A model generated the notes under the pieces. That model saw only the letters and a list, made by a program, of their open reading frames with translations, was not told the DNA's origin and did not search any database. Positions 56,609 to 64,000 of a stretch of 64,000 nt of DNA are shown here, one piece after another. The stretch's first letter is position 1. Each line of letters starts with the position of its first letter. The stretch is from Streptomyces verrucosisporus (GTDB taxonomy: Bacteria > Actinomycetota > Actinomycetes > Streptomycetales > Streptomycetaceae). Location of the stretch: assembly GCF_017114865.1 (NCBI RefSeq), contig NZ_JADEYH010000001.1:62001-126000 (forward strand). The letters run 5' to 3'. The translations under genes were made by a program, and so were the position numbers.

Positions 56609-57958
56609 GTGACGGCAGAGGCCACCTGGGGCGCCGCGCCCGGACCCCTGGCGGGCGAGGCCGCCGACGGCGGCCGGCCGCTGCGGATCGCGCTGCTCAC
56701 CTACAAGGGGAACCCGTTCTGCGGCGGCCAGGGCGTCTACGTGCGCCACCTGTCGCGCGAGCTGGCCCGGCTCGGCCACCGCGTCGAGGTGATCGGCGCC
56801 CAGCCCTACCCCGTACTGGACCAGGAGGACGGCCTGCCGGGTCAGGTCACCCTCACCCGCCTGCCCAGCCTCGACCTCTACCGGCAGCCCGACCCCTTCC
56901 GCACCCCGGGGCGCGGCGAGTACCGCGACTGGGTCGACGCGCTGGAGGTCGCCACCATGTGGACCGGGGGCTTCCCCGAGCCGCTGACCTTCTCGCTGCG
57001 CGCCCGCCGCCACCTGGCCGCCCGGCGCGGCGAGTTCGACGTCGTCCACGACAACCAGACCCTCGGCTACGGCCTGCTTGGCCTGGACCGGATCGGCTTC
57101 CCCCTGGTCACCACCGTCCACCACCCCATCACCGTCGACCGTCGCCTGGACCTGGCCGCGGCCGGGGGCTGGAGACGCCGGGCCTCGGTGCGCCGCTGGT
57201 ACGGCTTCACCCGTATGCAGAAGCGCGTCGCCCGGCGACTGCCCACCGTGCTGACCGTCTCCGGGTCCTCCCGCCGGGAGATCACCGAGGACCTCGAAGT
57301 GCGTCCCGAGCGCATCCACGTCGTGCCCATCGGCGCAGACACCCGGCTGTTCTCGCCCGACCCGGCCGTCCCCGAGATCCCCGGCCGCATCGTCACCACC
57401 TCCAGCGCCGATGTCCCCCTCAAGGGGCTGGTCCACCTCGTCGAGGCCCTGGCCAAAGTCCGCACCGAGCACGGGAACGCGCATCTGGTCGTCGTCGGCA
57501 AGCGCCCGGAGAAGGGCCCGGTGGCCGAGGCGATGGAACGCTACGGGCTCGGCGGCGCGGTGGAGTTCGTCAAGGGCATCAGCGACCGGGAGCTGGCCGA
57601 CCTGGTGCGCGGCGCCCAGATCGCCTGCGTGCCCTCCCTCTACGAGGGCTTCTCCCTGCCGGCGGCCGAGGCCATGGCCACCGGCACCCCCCTGGTCGCC
57701 ACCACCGGCGGAGCCATCCCCGAGGTCGCCGGCCCCGACGGCGAGACCTGCCTGGCGGTGGAGCCCGCCGACGCCGGCGCGCTCGCCGCGGCGCTGGGCA
57801 GACTGCTCGGCGACGCGGAACTCCGGGCGCGCCTGGGCGCGGCCGGACGGGAGAGGGTGATGCGCCGCTTCACCTGGGAACAGGCCGCCCGCGGCACGGT
57901 GGAGCACTACCGTGCCGCTGTCGCGGCCCGCAACCCCGCCGCGCCCGTCCTCAGCTAG
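56609..57958 (+). CDS. Family 4 glycosyltransferase
   Basis: A 449-residue GT4-type (GT-B) retaining glycosyltransferase. Visible landmarks: acceptor-side YKGNPFCGGQGVYVRHLSRELARLGHRVEVIG; HDNQTLGYGLL; LTVSGSSRREI; the donor-side nucleotide-sugar site VPSLYEGFSLPAAEAMATGTPLVATTGGAIPEV with the E-x7-E motif. No membrane segment. Start GTG at 56609 after AAGGGGG. First of three genes under the KstR-type operator, followed after 63 bases by a methyltransferase. Could glycosylate a lipid or a sterol-like acceptor; unknown. Confidence 0.92.
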   Translation: MTAEATWGAAPGPLAGEAADGGRPLRIALLTYKGNPFCGGQGVYVRHLSRELARLGHRVEVIGAQPYPVLDQEDGLPGQVTLTRLPSLDLYRQPDPFRTPGRGEYRDWVDALEVATMWTGGFPEPLTFSLRARRHLAARRGEFDVVHDNQTLGYGLLGLDRIGFPLVTTVHHPITVDRRLDLAAAGGWRRRASVRRWYGFTRMQKRVARRLPTVLTVSGSSRREITEDLEVRPERIHVVPIGADTRLFSPDPAVPEIPGRIVTTSSADVPLKGLVHLVEALAKVRTEHGNAHLVVVGKRPEKGPVAEAMERYGLGGAVEFVKGISDRELADLVRGAQIACVPSLYEGFSLPAAEAMATGTPLVATTGGAIPEVAGPDGETCLAVEPADAGALAAALGRLLGDAELRARLGAAGRERVMRRFTWEQAARGTVEHYRAAVAARNPAAPVLS

Positions 57959-58021
57959 CCGCCGCCTCCGGCCGTCACCGCCCCGCATAGCACCGCACCA
58001 CACCGAGGAAGGCAGACACCA

Positions 58022-58780
58022 GTGCTGACCGTGGACTTCTCCCGATTCCCGCTCGCCCCGGGGGACCGGGTCCTGGACCTGGGGTGCGGCGCCGGGCGCC
58101 ATGCCTTCGAGTGCTACCGGCGCGGCGCCCGCGTCGTCGCGCTGGACCGGAACGCCGAGGAGGTCCGCGAGGTCGCCAAGTGGTTCGCCGCCATGAAGGA
58201 GGCCGGCGAGGCCCCGGCGGGCGCCGAGGCCACCGCGATGGAGGGCGACGCCCTGGCCCTGCCCTTCCCCGACGACAGCTTCGACGCCGTGATCATCTCC
58301 GAGGTGATGGAGCACATCCCCGACGACAAGGGCGTCCTGGCCGAGATGGTCCGGGTGCTGCGCCCCGGCGGCCGGATCGCGGTGACCGTGCCGCGCTACG
58401 GGCCGGAGAAGGTCTGCTGGACGCTCTCCGACGCCTACCACGAGGTCGAGGGCGGCCACATCCGCATCTACCGCGCCCACGAACTGCTGGCGAAGATGCG
58501 GGGCGCGGGCCTGAGGCCGTACGGCACCCACCACGCGCACGCCCTGCACTCCCCGTACTGGTGGCTCAAGTGCGCCTTCGGGGTGAACCGGGACGGCGAC
58601 GACGCCGCGCTGCCGGTACGCGCGTACCACAAGCTGCTGGTCTGGGACATCATGAAGAAGCCGCTGGCCACCCGCCTCGCCGAGGACCTGCTCAACCCGG
58701 TGATGGGCAAGAGTTTCGTGGCCTACGCCACCAAGCCGCACCTGCCCGCCGGCGCCGCCTGCGGCCGGGAGACGGCGTGA
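58022..58780 (+). CDS. Class I SAM-dependent methyltransferase
   Basis: A 252-residue methyltransferase with motif I VLDLGCGAGRHAFECYRRG, the acidic residue in VVALDRNAEEV, motif II LPFPDDSFDAVIISEVMEHI and motif III RVLRPGGRIAVTVP. It belongs to the UbiE-like group. The C-terminal part (WLKCAFGVNRDGDDAALPVRAYHKLLVWDIMKKP) fits a membrane-bordering acceptor-binding region. Start GTG at 58022. Its stop overlaps the next gene (GTGA), so it forms a coupled pair. Substrate may be the product of the glycosyltransferase. Confidence 0.9.
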   Translation: MLTVDFSRFPLAPGDRVLDLGCGAGRHAFECYRRGARVVALDRNAEEVREVAKWFAAMKEAGEAPAGAEATAMEGDALALPFPDDSFDAVIISEVMEHIPDDKGVLAEMVRVLRPGGRIAVTVPRYGPEKVCWTLSDAYHEVEGGHIRIYRAHELLAKMRGAGLRPYGTHHAHALHSPYWWLKCAFGVNRDGDDAALPVRAYHKLLVWDIMKKPLATRLAEDLLNPVMGKSFVAYATKPHLPAGAACGRETA

Positions 58781-59844
58781 CGAGCCCGGGCCGCACCGAA
58801 CGGCTGGTCCTGCCCGGCGTCCTGACCGCCGAGCAGGCCGAGCGGACCGTCGCGGGCATCGCCGCCCTCCAGCGGGAGGACGGCGCGATCCCGTGGTTCC
58901 GGGGCCACCACCTCGACCCATGGGACCACGTCGAGGCCGCCATGGCACTGGACGCGGCGGGCGAGCACGCGCGGGCCGAGGCCGCCTACCGCTGGCTGGC
59001 CGAGCACCAGAACGCCGACGGCTCCTGGTACGCCGCCTACGCCGACGGGGACGCGGCCCGCCCCACCGACCTGGGTAAGGAGACCAACTTCTGCGCCTAC
59101 GTGGCCGTCGGGGTGTGGCACCACTACCTGGCCACCGGCGACGACACCTTCGCGGACCGCATGTGGCCGGTGGTCCACGCGGCCGTGGAGTTCGTCCTGG
59201 AACTCCAGCGGCCCGGCGGGCAGATCGGCTGGAAGCGCGAGGCCGACGGCACCCCCGTCACCGACGCCCTGCTGACCGGCAGCTCCTCGATCCACCAGGC
59301 GCTGCGCTGCGCGCTGGCCCTGGCCGAGCACCGCGAGGAGCCGCAGCCGGACTGGGAACTGGCCCTGGGCTGGCTGGGCCACGCGGTGCGCCACCACCCC
59401 GAGCGCTTCCTGGACAAGGGCCGCTACTCGATGGACTGGTACTACCCCGTCCTGGGCGGCGCGGTGACCGGAGCCGCGGCCAAGGAGCGCATCGAGTCCG
59501 GCTGGGACCGCTTCGTCGTCCCCGGTCTGGGCGTGCGCTGCGTGCTGCCCAATCCCTGGGTGACCGGCGGCGAGAGTGCCGAACTCGCCCTGGCCCTGTG
59601 GGTGATGGGGGAGTCCGACCGGGCGCTGGAGATCCTGCGCTGGATGCAGCACCTGCGCGCCGAGGACGGCCTGTACTGGACCGGCTACGTCTTCGAGGAC
59701 GAGGCCTTCTGGCCGGAGGAGCTGACATCCTGGACCGCCGGCTCGCTGCTGCTGGCCGTGGCCGCGCTCGGCGGCGACGAGGCCACGGTGGCGGTCTTCG
59801 GCGGCGAGAGGCTGCCGGCCGGGCTGGAGCCGGACTGCTGCTGA
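58777..59844 (+). CDS. (Alpha/alpha)-barrel protein, prenyltransferase/glycosidase-like
   Basis: A 355-residue soluble protein built of helical hairpins: GIAALQREDGAIPWFRGHHLDPWDHVEAAMAL, AYRWLAEHQNADGSWYAAYADGD, ETNFCAYVAVGVWHHYLATGD. The pattern is an (alpha/alpha)6 barrel, resembling prenyltransferase/squalene-cyclase repeats and six-hairpin glycosidases. Conserved acidic positions (DPWDHVE, EDEAFWPEE) could be catalytic. Start GTG at 58777 overlaps the methyltransferase stop. Last gene of the KstR-controlled operon; followed by a 54-bp palindromic terminator. The actual reaction is unknown. Confidence 0.8.
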   Translation: MTSPGRTERLVLPGVLTAEQAERTVAGIAALQREDGAIPWFRGHHLDPWDHVEAAMALDAAGEHARAEAAYRWLAEHQNADGSWYAAYADGDAARPTDLGKETNFCAYVAVGVWHHYLATGDDTFADRMWPVVHAAVEFVLELQRPGGQIGWKREADGTPVTDALLTGSSSIHQALRCALALAEHREEPQPDWELALGWLGHAVRHHPERFLDKGRYSMDWYYPVLGGAVTGAAAKERIESGWDRFVVPGLGVRCVLPNPWVTGGESAELALALWVMGESDRALEILRWMQHLRAEDGLYWTGYVFEDEAFWPEELTSWTAGSLLLAVAALGGDEATVAVFGGERLPAGLEPDCC

Positions 59845-59903
59845 GCCGGAAGCCGGCCTCGGAAGGCGGGCCGGTCCCGCTCGGGACCGCGCCGCCTTCC
59901 ACC

Positions 59904-59957
59904 GCACGCATGCGGCAGGCCCCGCCCGGCGCCGGGCGGGGCCTGCCGCATGCGTGC
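59904..59957. terminator. Perfect 54-bp palindrome, bidirectional terminator
   Basis: Bases 59904-59930 are the exact reverse complement of 59931-59957, with no unpaired bases, between the convergent barrel-protein gene and the DUF5336-like gene. It is the longest perfect palindrome I saw in the window. Confidence 0.9.
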
Positions 59958-59976
59958 TCGCGTGTCCGGGCGTGGG

Positions 59977-60900
59977 TCAGCCGCGCTGGATGCCGGAGGT
60001 GTCCCGCAGGACGCCCCGGCGGCCGTCCTGCGTCTGCGCCACCAGCGCCTGGCCGCGCTGCTCGACCGCCAGGTACCAGGTGCCCGGGGCCAGTTCGGCG
60101 ACCGGAGTGGGGGAGCCGTCCTCGCCGTACAGCGGCCGGGCGACCGGCACGGCGAACCAGAACGGCTGGAAGTTCGGGTCGGCCGGAGCGCCGCCGCCCG
60201 CCGGGGCCGCCTGCTGCTGCGCCGGCTGGCCCCCGCCGTAACCGCCCTGGGGCTGGCCCTGCATCGGCTGCCCCTGCGCCGGCTGGCCGGGCTGCGGGCC
60301 GCCCGGGTAGCCGTAACCGCCCTGGGGCTGGCCCTGCATCGGCTGCCCCTGCATCGGCTGGCCGAGCTGGGCGCCGGGGTAGCCGTAGCCGCCGGCCTGC
60401 GGGCCCGGACCGTAGGGGTTCGGGGCCTGCGGGGAGGGGGCCGGCAGCAGCGGGGCCTTCAGCGCGCCCACGGTGTTGCCCAGGACGGCGAAGGCCGCCA
60501 GGAGCAGACCGCCGATGAGGGTCAGCCAGGCCCCCGCACCCAGGTCGATGTTGCGGTTGAGGTCCAGGCCCTCCGGGTCCGGCGCGATGGTGGCGAACAT
60601 CGACCACAGTGCCGCCCAGCCGACGAAGACCGCCAGCGCGGTGCCCCACTGGTCGAGTCCGAGCCCCGCCACCTTGCGTTCCCCGGGCATGACCCGCCCG
60701 AGGACGAGCAGGGCGGCCGCGATCAGCGCGGCGAGCGTCACGGTCGGCAGCAGCGGGAAGAGCGCGGGATCCCAGCTGCTGACCGTGCAGTTCTCTGTGC
60801 AGTCGTCGGCCTTGAAGAAGGCGAGGAACGAGGCGATGAACAGCAGTACCGCTGCTCCGACAACCGCGCCATCGCTTCGGGTGAGCGAGCGGATGTTCAC
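59977..60900 (-). CDS. Multi-pass membrane protein with Gln/Gly/Pro-rich repeats
   Basis: A 307-residue protein. Residues 1-155 have four transmembrane helices ([73 protein letters not shown]), resembling DUF5336-type proteins. Next is a low-complexity repeat region of [15 protein letters not shown] units, and a C-terminal domain of about 65 residues ([43 protein letters not shown]) is soluble. Start GTG at 60900. Single gene; role unknown. Confidence 0.82.
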   Translation of the reverse strand: MNIRSLTRSDGAVVGAAVLLFIASFLAFFKADDCTENCTVSSWDPALFPLLPTVTLAALIAAALLVLGRVMPGERKVAGLGLDQWGTALAVFVGWAALWSMFATIAPDPEGLDLNRNIDLGAGAWLTLIGGLLLAAFAVLGNTVGALKAPLLPAPSPQAPNPYGPGPQAGGYGYPGAQLGQPMQGQPMQGQPQGGYGYPGGPQPGQPAQGQPMQGQPQGGYGGGQPAQQQAAPAGGGAPADPNFQPFWFAVPVARPLYGEDGSPTPVAELAPGTWYLAVEQRGQALVAQTQDGRRGVLRDTSGIQRG

Positions 60901-61044
60901 GTAATATCCTTAATCGGTTTCGTCATGGTCTGGTCAGACGGGGGCGGGCCCTATCGTACGGAAGGACGCTCCGCGGAGTCCGGCGGGTTCTCCCGCCCGG
61001 CTCCGGCCCGTCCCACCGGCCTGCTCACCGGTTCACGCGCCGCT

Positions 61045-61959
61045 TCACGCACCGTCCCCGGCACCGCTTCGCGCCCCGTCGCGCTCGCCGAGCAGGAAGG
61101 CCTCGACGCCCTCGGCGATGCCGCGGGCCGCACGCTGCCGCCACTCCGGGTCGGACAGCCGCCGGGCCTCCCGCGGATCGCGCATGTTGCCGCACTCCAG
61201 GAAGACCTTGGGCACCTGGGAGAGGTTCAGTCCGCCCAGGTCGTCGCGGACGGTCAGGCCGGTCTCGGCCACCGGACCCCCCAGGTAGCCGGCGGGCCCG
61301 GAGCCGGTGGCCTCGGCGAAGGCGCCGACGAGGTGCTCGCCCAGCCGGCGCGAGGGGCCGGTGATCCGCCGGGTGTCGGCGGAGCCCTCGGTCATCCGCG
61401 CGGGGAGGATGACGTGGAAACCCCGGTTGCCCTCGCCCGATCCGTCGGCGTGCACCGAGACCACCGCGTCGGCCCCCGCCTCGTTCCCGATCCGGGCACG
61501 CTCGTCCACGCACGGCCCGTACGGGCGGTCGCCGTCGTGGGTGAACTCCACCTTCGCGCCCAGCCCTTCGAGGATGGTGCGGGCGCGGCGGGCGACGTCG
61601 AGGGTGAAGGACGCCTCCGCGTAGCCGGATTCGGTGGCCGTACCGGTGGTGTCGCACTCCTTGCGGTGCGTGCCGGCGTCCACCCGGCGCGCGATCTCGC
61701 GGGTGTGCTCGCGGTTGTCCGGGTTGTGCCCGGGGTCGAGCACCACCACGGCGCCGTCCAGGGGTCTTGCGGCCCCGTCCGGTTCCCCGGTCTCCTCCGG
61801 CTCCCGGGAGGGGGCGGAGGAGGGCGTCCCGGACACCCCGGGCGCCCCGTCGGCGTCCGTGTCCAGCGCCGACCGCCATACCAGCAGACCCGCCAGGACG
61901 ACGGACAGCACGATCACGAGGATCACGGCGGGAGTGGACAGCCGTCGGCCGAGGGACAT
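61045..61959 (-). CDS. N-acetylmuramoyl-L-alanine amidase (Amidase_3)
   Basis: A 304-residue cell-wall amidase with an N-terminal membrane anchor (VILVIVLSVVLAGLLVW). The catalytic Amidase_3 domain reads VVVLDPGHNPDNREHTREIA (first zinc His), ESGYAEASFTLDVARRARTIL (Glu ligand), DAVVSVHADGSGEGNRGF (second His) and PKVFLECGNMRDPREAR (catalytic Glu). The length and domain layout are usual. Start ATG at 61959. The following gene upstream on the same strand is a methyltransferase 22 bases away, so the two may be co-transcribed. Confidence 0.93.
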   Translation of the reverse strand: MSLGRRLSTPAVILVIVLSVVLAGLLVWRSALDTDADGAPGVSGTPSSAPSREPEETGEPDGAARPLDGAVVVLDPGHNPDNREHTREIARRVDAGTHRKECDTTGTATESGYAEASFTLDVARRARTILEGLGAKVEFTHDGDRPYGPCVDERARIGNEAGADAVVSVHADGSGEGNRGFHVILPARMTEGSADTRRITGPSRRLGEHLVGAFAEATGSGPAGYLGGPVAETGLTVRDDLGGLNLSQVPKVFLECGNMRDPREARRLSDPEWRQRAARGIAEGVEAFLLGERDGARSGAGDGA

Positions 61960-61981
61960 GATCGGATCGTAGCGCCGAGTC

Positions 61982-62638
61982 CTACAGGCCCGGACCGGTA
62001 CGCCGCAGAACGCGCAGCGAGCGGAGGGCGCGCTCCTCGGCGAAGGCGCCGGAGGCCAGCGCGCGGCGGTGGATGCGGTGGGGCGCCTGGCCGCCGTCGG
62101 CCGGGTCCGGGAAGACGTCGTGGATGACCAGCAGCCCGCCCTCGGCCAGGTGCGGGACCCAGCCCTCGTAGTCGGCACTCGCGTGCTCGTCGGTGTGCCC
62201 GCCGTCGACGAAGACCAGGCCGAGCCGCCCGCCCCACACCGACGCCGCCCGCGGCGAGTGCCCGACGAGTGCGACGACGTACTCCTCCAGCCCGGCGGCG
62301 TGCAGGGTGCGGCGGAAGAAGGGCAGGGTGTCCATCAGCCCCACCTCGGGATCCACCAGGGAGGGGTCGTGGTACTCCCAGCCCGGCTGCTGCTCCTCGC
62401 TGCCCCGGTGGTGGTCCAGGGTCAGGACGGTCACGTCGCCGTCCGCGCGGCGGGCGGCGTCGGCCAGCAGGATGGTGGAGCGGCCGCAGTACGTGCCGAT
62501 CTCCAGCAGCGGCAGCCCCAGCCGCGCCGCGTCGCGGGCGGCGGCGTACAGCGCCATTCCCTCGTCGGCGGGCATGAAGCCCTTGGCCGCCTCGAAGGCG
62601 GCGACGACCTCGGGCGCGGGTCGCGCTGCGACATCCAT
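61982..62638 (-). CDS. Class I SAM methyltransferase (Methyltransf_24/CmcI-like)
   Basis: A 218-residue methyltransferase: PLLEIGTYCGRSTILLADAAR (motif I), VTVLTLDHHRGSEEQQ (acidic), LGLVFVDGGHTDEHASADYEGWVPHLAEGGLLVIHDVFPD (catalytic region). The layout is the Methyltransf_24 type, sometimes described as CmcI-like. Start ATG 62638; the longer frame to 63451 is not used. It is 22 bases upstream of the amidase gene. Substrate unknown. Confidence 0.87.
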   Translation of the reverse strand: MDVAARPAPEVVAAFEAAKGFMPADEGMALYAAARDAARLGLPLLEIGTYCGRSTILLADAARRADGDVTVLTLDHHRGSEEQQPGWEYHDPSLVDPEVGLMDTLPFFRRTLHAAGLEEYVVALVGHSPRAASVWGGRLGLVFVDGGHTDEHASADYEGWVPHLAEGGLLVIHDVFPDPADGGQAPHRIHRRALASGAFAEERALRSLRVLRRTGPGL

Positions 62639-62840
62639 GGGCTCGGCCTCCCTGACCTGTGGTGCGGCCGACCATGCTGCCCCACGCGCCCTCCGGCCGG
62701 TGAGGCGGGTGGGCGCGGTGTACGGGAGCGCGCCCCCGCGTCCGGCTCCGCGCGCCCCCGCGTCCGGCGGACGGAGCGGGGCCCCGGGCGCCGCGCGGGA
62801 CCGCGGCGCCCGGGGCCCGAAGGGACGTGCCGGGGCGGGC

Positions 62841-62999
62841 TCAGTCCTCCAGAGGCTCCTGCCCGGCGGGGCGGCGGTGGCGTCCCCGCACGGGCACCGA
62901 GGCCTCCTCGCCGACGGCGGCCGGGCCGCGGTGCCGGCCGTGCTGCTCGCCGGTCCCGGCGCTCGTCTCGCTGCTCGTCTCGGTCTGGGTCTGGGACAT
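62841..62999 (-). CDS. Small hypothetical protein
   Basis: A 52-residue hydrophilic protein, MSQTQTETSSETSAGTGEQHGRHRGP followed by EEASVPVRGRHRRPAGQEP. Rich in Ser, Thr and Gln then basic. The ATG at 62999 is ten bases after a GGAG site, and the reading frame before it is unsupported. It lies between the methyltransferase gene and the partial gene at the right edge, in the same orientation, with 202 bases after it that show no gene. No family known. Confidence 0.5.
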   Translation of the reverse strand: MSQTQTETSSETSAGTGEQHGRHRGPAAVGEEASVPVRGRHRRPAGQEPLED

Positions 63000-63060
63000 C
63001 GCGGGAATACTCCGTGGATTCGAGGCTTCTTCCTCCGTACCCGACCAGATCGTAGTAGTC

Positions 63061-64000
63061 CTACGATCTTCGTTCCGCATCTTTCCGGGCCAGTGGCGCC
63101 TGCTGGAGGGGCACCGGCGTGAAGGCCGCCGCCCGCACCGCGAGCGGACCGCCGCCCTCCGCCGAACCGCCCTCCGCCGGGCCGCCCGCCGAACCGCTCC
63201 CCACCGGGCCGCCGTCCTGTGCCGGGCCCCCTTCCGAGGCGGGCTCCGCGCGACGCCGGGCCGGTGGCGGCCCGGGCTCCGAAGACGGCGTGATCCGGGC
63301 CAGACCGCACTGCGTCCGGCCCGCCCGGCCGCCGGCGCACGGCAGCCGCAGTTCGCCCTCCGCCGTCCACAGACCCGTCCCCCGCACCCACCCCACCGGG
63401 GCGGGCAGATGCCGCAGCCGCCGCTGGGAGGGGCGCCACACGGCCACCCACGTCCCGTTCGGGCCGTCCGCGCGCAGCGCCACCGCGCAGCCCTCGGGGG
63501 TGAGGGCCTGGCCGGGCTGGACGGCGAACGGGGTCAGCGCGACGCCCGGCGGGCGCAGGGCGTCGGGGAAGCGCACGGGCCGGTGGCTGCCGAGCACGCC
63601 CCAGCCCAGCCGCGCCTCGCCCGGCGCGTCGGAGCGCAGGAGCAGCAGACCGCTGTCCGGGTCGGCCAGCAGCAGCCGGTCGTCGCTGTCGTCGGTGAGC
63701 TCCAGCAGCGGGAAGACCTCACCGCCACGCCCCAGATCGACGGCGACGGTCTTGGTGCGGCCGGCGGCGTCGGTGCGGTCCAGGGCCAGCAGGCGCCCCT
63801 CGCGATCCAGCCAGGCGCCGCCCGAGCAGCGGCCGGACACCTCGGCGACCGGCTCCGGGCCGCGGGGGCCGCCGTGCACCAGCCACACCGTCGCCCCGTG
63901 CTCGCCGGGCGCGAGCGCGTGGACCGGTGAGCCGTACGAGCCGTACGGTGCGTACGGGACGGGCGGCAGCAGCCGCAGCCCCTCGCAGTCCACCGAACCC
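63061..64000 (-). CDS. Hypothetical protein, probably beta-propeller-like (5' end outside the window)
   Basis: At least 310 residues, open to the right edge; a GTG at 63993 would give a start within the window, but the reading frame stays open beyond it. The sequence has repeated short beta motifs of the form GATVWLVHGGPRGPEPVAEVSG, GGAWLDREGRLLALDRTDAAG and GTWVAVWRPSQRRLRHLPAP, like a propeller or a WD-like protein, and ends with a Gly/Ser/Pro/Glu-rich tail. No transmembrane segment is evident. The family is unknown to me. Confidence 0.7.
   Translation of the reverse strand, partial: GSVDCEGLRLLPPVPYAPYGSYGSPVHALAPGEHGATVWLVHGGPRGPEPVAEVSGRCSGGAWLDREGRLLALDRTDAAGRTKTVAVDLGRGGEVFPLLELTDDSDDRLLLADPDSGLLLLRSDAPGEARLGWGVLGSHRPVRFPDALRPPGVALTPFAVQPGQALTPEGCAVALRADGPNGTWVAVWRPSQRRLRHLPAPVGWVRGTGLWTAEGELRLPCAGGRAGRTQCGLARITPSSEPGPPPARRRAEPASEGGPAQDGGPVGSGSAGGPAEGGSAEGGGPLAVRAAAFTPVPLQQAPLARKDAERRS

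Noticed and set aside
60240..60380. Repeated CTGGGGCTGGCCCTGCATCG-type units
   Set aside because: They encode the [10 protein letters not shown] repeat of the membrane protein in frame and are not an independent element.
1..64000. CRISPR array, insertion sequence, integrase or prophage genes
   Set aside because: No regularly spaced repeats, transposase or integrase motifs or attachment-type repeats were seen; the region reads as ordinary chromosome.

Overview
The window is chromosomal DNA from a Streptomyces-type actinomycete. GC content is very high, GTG starts and ATGA/GTGA stop-start overlaps are common, and terminators are long GC-rich hairpins. Typical families are present: a homodimeric AceE, DUF3052, the XRE-DUF5753/DUF397 pair, DUF6415, and a SapB-type class III lanthipeptide locus. 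No CRISPR array, insertion sequence, integrase or rRNA was seen. One tRNA (Val, anticodon TAC) lies at 16413-16484.

Layout. (1) 1-3637: the start of aceE (minus strand, running off the left edge), a DUF3052 gene and an AhpE-like peroxiredoxin. (2) 3781-15354: a tellurium-resistance (Ter) stress region. It has two tandem terD genes, a DUF475/TerC membrane protein, a TerA-like protein and a proline-tailed TerD. Divergent from the last is an operon for a small-molecule pathway: a CitE-like aldolase, a fused double phosphoribosyltransferase (TRSP/StiP/PELOTA type) and a HAD phosphatase, followed by an O-methyltransferase. (3) 15447-22845: a DUF4097-like lipoprotein, the tRNA, small accessory genes, and a MerR regulator divergent from an unusual tandem alpha/beta-hydrolase fusion. 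(4) 22988-26318: terB convergent with a reduced gas-vesicle cluster (two gvpJ/A-like genes, gvpK, gvpF/L). (5) 26397-32109: two regulatory modules, XRE-TPR with a flavoprotein, and HATPase/XRE-DUF5753/DUF397/SAM-methyltransferase. (6) 32293-39757: DedA, a Cu/Zn-SOD-like protein, a secreted HNH nuclease, a GDT1-type exporter behind a yybP-ykoY manganese riboswitch, a HAD phosphatase, a peptidoglycan-binding protein, a monooxygenase-fold protein and two unknowns. (7) 39794-45805: an ECF transporter (S, fused A1A2, T) with two secreted, membrane-anchored proteins, all behind a cobalamin riboswitch, so very probably a vitamin B12 uptake operon. (8) 46278-55531: a cell-wall amidase, then amfT-amfS-amfB-amfA and convergent amfR, which make the morphogen SapB/AmfS. 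(9) 55688-64000: a KstR-like TetR gene divergent from a glycosyltransferase/methyltransferase/(alpha/alpha)-barrel operon, with a textbook KstR operator between them, then a membrane protein, an amidase, a methyltransferase, and a gene running off the right edge.

The parts most worth following up are the Ter operon with its three-domain phosphoribosyltransferase, the riboswitch-controlled B12 operon whose secreted proteins recall a split transcobalamin, the pared-down gas-vesicle cluster with a GvpJ fused to PH/GRAM-like domains, and the KstR-type operator in front of a glycan/lipid-modifying operon. Family names come from reading the translations; no database search was run.
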